From the NCBI GenBank assembly GCA_947172415.1, contig OX359194.1, forward strand, positions 3,224,001-3,288,000: 64,000 nt of DNA, read 5' to 3'. The stretch comes from Chondrosia reniformis (Eukaryota > Porifera > Demospongiae > Chondrillida > Chondrillidae). Shown here in pieces: positions 57,640-64,000 of the stretch. Under the pieces are notes generated by a model. That model did not search any database, had not been told where the DNA came from, and was given only the letters and a program-made list of their open reading frames with translations. The first letter of the stretch is position 1; the number at the start of each line of letters is the position of its first letter. A program made the translations under genes and the position numbers.

Positions 57640-59170
57640 GTGCCTGAGATATTCCCATTCATTCACTCAGCGTATAGCAACCCATCTTGCCTCTTCGTCG
57701 GGAAGTCCATCCTTCAGTCATCAGAAGGCATGCAACAGGGGGACCCTTTGGGTCCCCTGCTGTTCAGCCTCACCATTCATGATATGTTACGGCAGTTGAA
57801 AGGCAAATTCGGAGTGTTTTACTTAGATGATGGCACACTGGGAGGCAGTCTGGAGGAAGTCCTGAGAGATCTACGCATGGTAGAGTGGGTTGCTGGTGAC
57901 ATAGGCCTCCAGCTGAACCACAGTAAGTCAGAGATAATCTGTTATGACCCTATGACAAGACAGTCTATGCTTGCTGCCTTTCCCGAATTTTATGTGGTGA
58001 GCCAAGCCCATGCCACCCTCCTGGGCTCACCCATTGGTAACTCAGCTGAAGAGATCAAGGACACCATCAGAGCCGATGACCTACAGAGATCTCTGCTGGC
58101 AGACATCGCCTACATCTCTTTTGATGCCAATGATCCAGCCTGGACCCAAGCTGTTCTCCTGATATGGTCCGGAGGTTGGGGGTTCGGAGTGCATCTCAGC
58201 TTGCACCTTCTGCCTTTTTGGCTTCTGCTGCTGGTTCCTCCGAGCTCACCCACCGGACCCTCCCACCTGGACTACAGGGGGCACCCTGCCTTTCTCATGA
58301 GGTGGCGCTTGCCTCTGGAGTAGTGGACACGAGGAGCCCCCTCCATCTGCCCCAGCCTCTTGCCTTCAGAGGTCTTGGGATTCTCCCAGAGTGGCATTGG
58401 CATACAGGAACCTACTGGAGACTGCTCCGGATGCACCCGCACGGGCGCGCTTGCTTGCTGCTCACGCAAAAGAGTCAGGAGCTTGGCTGTAGGCCCTTCC
58501 TGTATCATTGTTGGGCCTGCGCATGGACAGGGAGGTGGTCCGGGTGGCCTTGGGTCTCCGCTTAGGGGTCACACTCTGTCATCCACATGTGTGCCTGCAT
58601 TGCCAAGCACAAGTGGACCACCGGGCCTCCACGGACTAAATTGCCGCAGGAGCCAGGGCAGACACCCCCGCCATGCTGCCATCAATGATATTGTTAAGAG
58701 ATCACTAACATTGGTAGGGGTGCCATCTCACTTGGAACCAACCAGCATCTGTCGATCGGATTGGAAACGACCCGATGGAACCACAGTCATGCCGTGGAAG
58801 ACGGGCCGGGTCTTGGTGTGGGACGTAACCTGTCCTGACACCTATGCTCCCTCCCACATCTTGTTGGCGACCAGAGAAGCAGGCGCTGTAGCAGCTCAGG
58901 CGGAACAGAGGAAGCGTTCGAAGTACGCTGAGCTGGAAGCTAGTCACCACTTCGTTCCAGTGGCCATAGAAACTGCAGGAGTCTGTGGTCCGGAGGCCCT
59001 GCATTTCTTCTGCGAACTTGGACACCGCCTCAAGGCAGAAACAGGAGAGCCACGTTCCCTCCAATTCCTCTTCCAGAGGATCTCGGTTGCCATGCAGAGG
59101 GGCAATGCGGCTGCTGTACTGGGCACAATTAAGGACAATCACATTGACAATGTTTTCAATCCTTAATTTC
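57640..59170 (+). mobile_element. 5'-truncated non-LTR-type retrotransposon with reverse transcriptase
   Basis: The reverse transcriptase reads EGMQQGDPLGPLLFSLTIHD and the catalytic box YLDDGTLGGSLEEVL, then GLQLNHSKSEII and ATLLGSPIGN. After about 58140 the frame changes at least twice (VRSASQLAPSAFLASAAGSS; then SQGRHPRHAAINDIVKRSL). The C-terminal block KRPDGTTVMPWKTGRVLVWD followed by VTCPDTYAPSHI could be a PD-(D/E)xK-like endonuclease, which is inference. The insertion lacks the 5' part and ends in a short TTTCAA repeat, typical of target-primed integration. Clade not assigned. Confidence 0.8.
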
Positions 59171-59925
59171 AATTTCAATTAGAACATATTACACAATCAA
59201 ATATTAATACATATTTATAATAATTTGAACTATTAGTTTATTGTAATTTGAGTTACAATTTATGAAATTTAAATATTCCAGTATATGTACATTACCTTTA
59301 AGTTAAATTAAACAGACTTACATGTCTTAAATATACATTTATGGGTGCACTAAATTTAATCAACTTAAATTTAGTAAATAGCAACTTTAAGGTGACTTTA
59401 AGTTCATGTAAATTTTGTAAAGGTTTCTTTTTTTCCAGTAAAGAATAGTATTACTATAACTGAATGCTCAGTTGTCGCTTGTGTACTAATAAAAGCAACT
59501 ACGCAAGCTCAGACAAAATCCCATTACTCAATTCCAGTTGCGAAAGTGGTACAATGTACGGTACATGTCGCATTAATCCATGTTGGGTATCCTTGAATAG
59601 CAGCACTGCTTGCTGTGGAAGACATGGACCCAATCTGCAGTGCCTGCGAAGCATTATGTGGATTCCGGGGGATGTTTTCTGCAGAGGACAGAGACTGTCC
59701 GAGTGAAAGGTACAAATATATGAAATTCGAAATGAATTCTTTTGAAATGCTTTACAGATTGGCTATAAGACAGTCTGAGTGAAGTGTATGTATGAACGAA
59801 TTCGATCGGGACGCTTTTCACAGAAGACTACGTACGTAGTTACATAGATATTTCAGTAGAAGTAAACATCAATGAAACACATGCACCAGTAAAAGTAAAA
59901 GTAGTTACATATACCACATGCAAAG
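59171..59925. other. AT-rich spacer; one weak cysteine-rich frame
   Basis: 59190-59420 is very AT-rich with repeated TTTAAGTT and TAAATTTA words. Frames of 60-80 codons overlap on both strands at 59464-59715; none has a recognisable domain. Confidence 0.4.
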
Positions 59926-60877
59926 TTAAGAGTTCTCTGTTCCAGTCGAGATCTTGGTCTTTGTGCACATCTCGTCCACCGCATTTCTCATCTCTTTATC
60001 AGCAAGCAGCTGTGTCTCCAGACGTTGCAGCGGGAAATGCTGCATTCACCTAGTAAAGATGGCCTTAAGTTTCTCTCCATCCAAGGCGGTCCTCCCCTGG
60101 TTTCCACGACAAATGATGGTCAATCTTTCCTGCAGCGTAATGATTTCAGCTCCTAGCCAAGCAGCCAGGTTTCTCCGGGACCTGCAGGCTTGCAGTGCAA
60201 GGTTGAGAACCTCAGCAGGAATAATGTAGCCTCCAAATGCAGGGCTGATAGTGATCGCATTAGCCCGAGGAGAGATGTCTCGTAAAGCGGCTGAGGTATC
60301 TGTTTGCACAACATCAGGTTCTTGCTCGTGCCAGTAAGACATCGGCTCCGGTGTCAACATATCTAAAGGCAGGATTAGGTTTGCAGATGAATAGTAGGGG
60401 TGTAGCAGAGATGGCAAGGGATGTTCCATCGTTTTAGGAATGCACTTCTCTGCAACCTCTTTCTGCAGAGCGGTCACCTTGTCTTCTGACTGTAGTCGGC
60501 TCAGCAACCGCGCTTCTACCCCAGAGATGGCATCAGCAAGGTTGTCCAGGTTCTCCAGGACACTTTTAAGCCATCCGTCTTCCTGCCGATCCTGGGGTGT
60601 AGGCTGAGGCATTTGCGCTAGGCAATCGGTGGAAGTTTGAAGTGCTGCGGGTGCCAGTTCAAAGTTAACAATCCCATCCTCAGTGCAGGTGCCTCTGCCT
60701 TGAGGGATCTCCGGAGAGAGGGATTCGATGTCAACATCCATAACTTTGGCATTGTAGATTTTCCCCACACAACCATCACTTTTTTACCAATAGCAATCGT
60801 CCCTTTCTTCACTGCACGCTTCTTCACTAAAGACGTTGTCCCCTTCCATCGCTCCACTTCACAAGAATCTTATCCAT
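59926..60877 (-). pseudogene. BEN-domain protein gene 1, interrupted
   Basis: ATG at 60877 opens MDKILVKWSDG. The frame must shift near 60845 to continue TSLVKKRAVKKGTIAIGKK and VMVVWGK, and again near 60763 (an A run) to reach IYNAKVMDVDIESLSPEIPQ. The long middle frame holds a coiled-coil-like stretch (DNLADAISGVEARLLSRLQS) and the BEN domain near the end (IPAEVLNLALQACRSRRNLA, GNQGRTALDGEKLKAIF). A TGA at 60046-60048 interrupts it, but the same frame continues MQHFPLQRLETQLLADKEMR to TAA at 59926. BEN domains bind DNA and chromatin partners. The three breaks suggest a young pseudogene or sequence errors. Confidence 0.7.
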
Positions 60878-61216
60878 TTCACCAACTGATAACTGTATAC
60901 TAGCAAATTGCTATATAGAACGAACTCGCATGCTACAAACCGAATTGGTGAATTACACATTAATGATATTAATTTTATATATTAACCACAGTGGAGGTGC
61001 AAGATAATTCGGCGGCCACCGGATACCGTTCTGCCAATCAGATAACCGTCATATTACACTTGAGTCCGCCATTAATCACACAATTAATGAACGACTGATG
61101 TGTAAGATCAGACGAGTATCAGATTGGTTGTAATCTGTCTGAAAGTATCCTTTCCAATTGTACTTAAAGTGGCAAACTGATCATGTGGTTTGCAAGTAAA
61201 AGAGAGAGAAGATGCC
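60878..61216. other. Spacer between BEN gene 1 and a Tc1 relic
   Basis: Probably contains the promoter of BEN gene 1. No repeat or motif stands out. Confidence 0.4.
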
Positions 61217-62050
61217 TTTAACCTTATGCCTATCAAAGAGAAGGAGCTGTTGCACTATGGACTCAATCAGCCAAGATCAAGAGAGAACTGGCCTTGGAAG
61301 GGATTATCAGCACTCTTAAGACAGTCAAGAATACAATCACAAGATGGTGTGCAACAGGCAGTGTGAGAGACCGCCCAAGAAGTGGGCCACCAAAGAAAGT
61401 ACCAGAAACCCATTATCGGTGCATTGATGAAGTGATGTCTGAGAACGATGAGCTGACTGCTTCTGTTTTGAAGGACATCCTGAAGAAGAAATTTGGTGCA
61501 GAGGATGTGAGATATGGCACAAGAACCATTGCAAGGCTCTGCAACGAGCTTGGCTGGACCTTTTCAACAGCTAGATATTGTCAGGCAATCCGTGATGCCA
61601 ACAAAGACAATTGACTGAACTGGTCCAAAAAGCGCATGGATGAAAAAGAGCTTTTCAATGATGTGATCTTTACCGATGAATCAACAATTCAGCTAGAGTC
61701 CCACCGTAGAAGATGCTTCAGGAAGAAGACCCCAAGAAAACTTAAATACAAGCACAAGCACCCACCAAAGATCCATGTGTGGGCTGACATTTCAAAACAA
61801 GGAGCCACCCAGATAGTCATGTTTGGTGGAATCATGAATGCAACCAAATATGCAGACATCCTGTGGTGCCTCTCTTGTACCTTTTGTGAAGGAGAAATAC
61901 CCAGATGGTCATTGACTATTTAAAGACAAAGATCCGAAGCACACAAGTAAATACATTCAGGGCTTCTTTGAGAGGAACAGCATTCAGTGGTGGAAGAGTC
62001 CAGCAGAGAGCCCTGACCTGAATTCCATTGGGGATCCATGAAGACATACG
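61217..62050 (+). pseudogene. Tc1/mariner transposase relic, most of the gene
   Basis: Helix-turn-helix linker TVKNTITRWCATGSVRDRPR and SGPPKKVP, then ELTASVLKDILKKKFG and ELGWTFSTARYCQAIRDANK. Next come the catalytic parts NDVIFTDESTIQLESHRRRC (first Asp), PPKIHVWADISKQGATQIVM, KDKDPKHTSKYIQGFFERNS (second Asp) and WWKSPAESPDLNSIGDPW. A stop near 61614, a shift near 61900 and loss of the C-terminus make it inactive. The best preserved member of its family in this window. Confidence 0.88.
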
Positions 62051-62317
62051 GTACGCACGGAAAGTATCTTTACATTCCGAAGGGTACTACCTAAGGTACT
62101 ACCCTAGCTACCCTAGGTAATAGTTAGGAACTACCAGTACAAAAGTAAAAGTACCTTTAGACAACTTCAATCGCTAAGTCCCGTAACCTGATAGTACTGG
62201 TAGAAATGATTGGAATTAGTCGAGCGCATTATGTTAACTAACTCATGTGAACAAATTTCACACCAGTGCTGATCGAAGCTTAGTTTTACAGATGCTAGTT
62301 GGAAGAGACGATTTGCA
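62051..62317. other. Spacer with GGTACTACC-type short repeats
   Basis: 62085-62150 repeats CTACC(C)TA(A/G)GGTA words in both orientations. Otherwise no feature. Confidence 0.4.
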
Positions 62318-62674
62318 ATGGCAGTGATTAAACATATTCTAGTTTATTGGGACGAAGAAGGACTAATCTCCATCGTTAAAGGCTAACAGTTGGTTGAACC
62401 ATCCAACGTAGAAGCAGGGACCAAAGCGAAGATAAAAAGGGGCCGTAAGATCCCATTAGCGACCGTAATCAATCTTGGAGGCAAGGATAAGATGAAGCAT
62501 AGGCAGGCAGTATATCTCAGAAAGCGTTCATCGACTGAATCCAGCATTGAAGTAGGCATCAGGGAAGAAGAAGGGAGAAGTATCAAGAAGAGAAGAGTGG
62601 AAAGAAAATCGGAAATTAAATCGAGGAAGAAGGAATTGAATATTTTAAGGGTAACCTCCTCTTTTAGAAATTAA
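62318..62674 (+). pseudogene. BEN-family N-terminal domain gene 2, interrupted
   Basis: ATG at 62318 reads MAVIKHILVYWDEEGLISIV KG and meets TAA at 62384. The same frame goes on QLVEPSNVEAGTKAKIKRGR and KIPLATVINLG to a stop at 62672, with a basic C-terminus (KKRRVERKSEIKSRKKE) that could be a nuclear localisation signal. The fold pattern (ILVxW-DE...V-x-A-G-T-K-A-K-I) parallels the N-termini of genes 1 and 3. There is no BEN domain before the stop, so it is either a truncated paralog or a first exon. Confidence 0.5.
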
Positions 62675-62857
62675 CAACTACGGTACAGTGCATAAAAAAG
62701 GTAACGTTAATAACTTTTAACCTTTAACCATTAGAGGTTACCGATTCACCGTTATGTGGTATCTGTTAACTGCTAACAGTTAACTTAATTTACACATCGA
62801 AAGGTGTAGTGTATGCGCAGCGAATAAAGTGTGAAATCTGATACTTGTTGAATAACG

Positions 62858-64000
62858 ATGGATAAAGTTTTAATTAGCTATGTGAACAATGGATCTGTCT
62901 GATATGACGGCAAAGACTTTTTAGAACCGTTAAAGAAGATACGAAGAGAGAAAGGAGCAAAAGGACGATTGATTGCAGGGGAACAGGTCACAATCAAAAC
63001 AAAGACAAGGATATGGAATGCCATAATTGTCAGTCCGCAACCTAAAGATCCTGAGCCTGCTAAGAAGAGACGGAAGACAAAGAATCGCCGCAATGGAGAA
63101 GAAGAAAGACTTTTACCGATTGTTGCCTCGTATACGCCTGGAAATTCGACAAATTTAGCTTGCCAGGAAGCGCTTCCTACAATCTGTAATGAGGGAACTC
63201 CAGCTGTTGTTGAAGAAGGCTTATGTGAAGCCATTGAGAAGAGTGAACCTACTGTTTTTCAAGGAGAACCTATAGTTATTGATACCGAGGAGACACTTGC
63301 TGATATTCAAGAAACTCCTATTAAAGCTGTTGAGAAGAACAACCCTACTATTACTCAAGGAAAATCTACAGTTGTAGAAGCTGAGAGTACACCTACTGTT
63401 GACCAAGAAGGTATTCCTGCAACCTCTGCAATTGCCCAGCAACTCTTCACACAGGATACTAGTGGCACACCATCACAATCAGTTACTGATTTTACCGCTA
63501 GGGATTACTACTTTGATGATTTAACCAACTTCCCACTGGATCCAGGGTATATGCAGGAGGTCCTCAATAGCCATGAACTAAGTCAACTAAGAGAGAAAAT
63601 TGAAGAAATTGAAAAAACAAGCACAATTTCAATTAGACATTTTGGAAAGGATTAAGAGGTTGGAGCGATTTGCAAGAGAAAGAATAACTACACCAGTAGC
63701 AAGAATGTCATCTACCGTGACACCAAGAAGGCCGCTAACTGAAACAAATCAAAGACCGATTGTTCATTGTGGCTCTGAGAATGATAGGGCTATGTCTGTC
63801 CAGGAGACCATTGCCTGTAAAAGCTTCTCCTCAGGACAACAAATGGCAATGGCTTTAGTTAAAGTTCTTTTTACTGAGCAGGAGTTGGCTTGTTGTACTC
63901 TAACAGGACGAACAATTCATGGACAAGCTCGAGTTGCATTAGATGGGTCCAGACTACAGTTGATAGAGAGCCTGATGCAGCAAAAGTTTCAAATGTCTGA
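62858..64000 (+). CDS. BEN-domain protein gene 3, interrupted, runs off the window
   Basis: ATG at 62858 reads MDKVLISYVNNGSV then TGA (62900), and continues in frame YDGKDFLEPLKKIRREKGAK and AGEQVTIKTKTRIWNAIIV, the same N-terminal module as genes 1 and 2. A basic patch (KKRRKTKNRR) may be a nuclear signal. An acidic, threonine-rich middle with repeated V-E-x-x-x-P-T-x-x-Q-G units follows, then a coiled coil. At a run of six A near 63612 the frame shifts to QFQLDILERIKRLERFARER and reaches the BEN domain (SSGQQMAMALVKVLFTEQEL, TLTGRTIHGQARVALDGSRL). The end lies outside the window. Likely nuclear and chromatin-related if functional. Confidence 0.7.

Noticed and set aside
58272-59182. Minus-strand frames up to 157 codons
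   Set aside because: Shadows of the retrotransposon reverse transcriptase and C-terminal coding sequence on the plus strand.
62384-62902. Selenocysteine or programmed stop readthrough in the BEN genes
   Set aside because: One stop is TAA, no conserved downstream structure was seen, and frameshifts occur as well. Decay or base-call error is simpler.

Overview
The window looks like nuclear DNA of a compact invertebrate genome, most likely a demosponge (Amphimedon-like). The grounds are AT-rich sequence, short GT-AG introns, head-to-head gene pairs, ZU5- and BEN-domain proteins, and many decayed Tc1/mariner, Merlin, pogo-type and P-like transposons. The organism call is inference. Splice models come from reading frames, splice sites and phase agreement, without transcript data.

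Region 1 (1-8 kb) holds two host genes reading away from each other, with start codons about 200 bp apart: an unrecognised five-exon gene on the minus strand (56-2097, 150 aa) and a complete seven-exon glycolipid-transfer-protein family gene on the plus strand (2295-7935, 220 aa). Region 2 (8-14.3 kb) is mostly transposon debris: direct repeats, a 648-bp long-TIR element with a 9-bp target duplication that carries the 5' end of a RecQ-like helicase gene (Pack-MULE-like), a 0.3-kb foldback, and a 1.16-kb TA-flanked element inserted in a Tc1/mariner relic.

Region 3 (14.4-52.7 kb) is dominated by a repeated small gene (family R, 14 copies, minus strand) and an interspersed second gene (family S, four copies). 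From about 18.5 kb it is built of three head-to-tail units of about 11.1, 11.55 and 11.55 kb (18491-29588, 29589-41138, 41139-52686). Units 2 and 3 are nearly identical. Each unit holds four R copies, one S gene, a 31-bp minisatellite, a zinc-finger-like ORF, a Tc1/mariner relic split by a MITE, a P-like relic and a Merlin transposase that stops where its third catalytic acid should be. The R copies carry a C/G homopolymer of 5 to 13 bases inside the coding sequence, so that the C-terminus is read in all three frames among paralogs. A 10-nt indel near the 5' end changes the N-terminal frame in the same way.

Region 4 (52.7-64 kb) resumes single-copy sequence: host or transposon-derived exons on the minus strand, a ZU5 relic, a pogo-type MITE, Tc1/mariner relics, two LINE-like fragments (one with a clear reverse transcriptase), and three BEN-type genes or gene pieces. 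All three BEN-type genes are interrupted close to their N-termini. The last one runs off the window.
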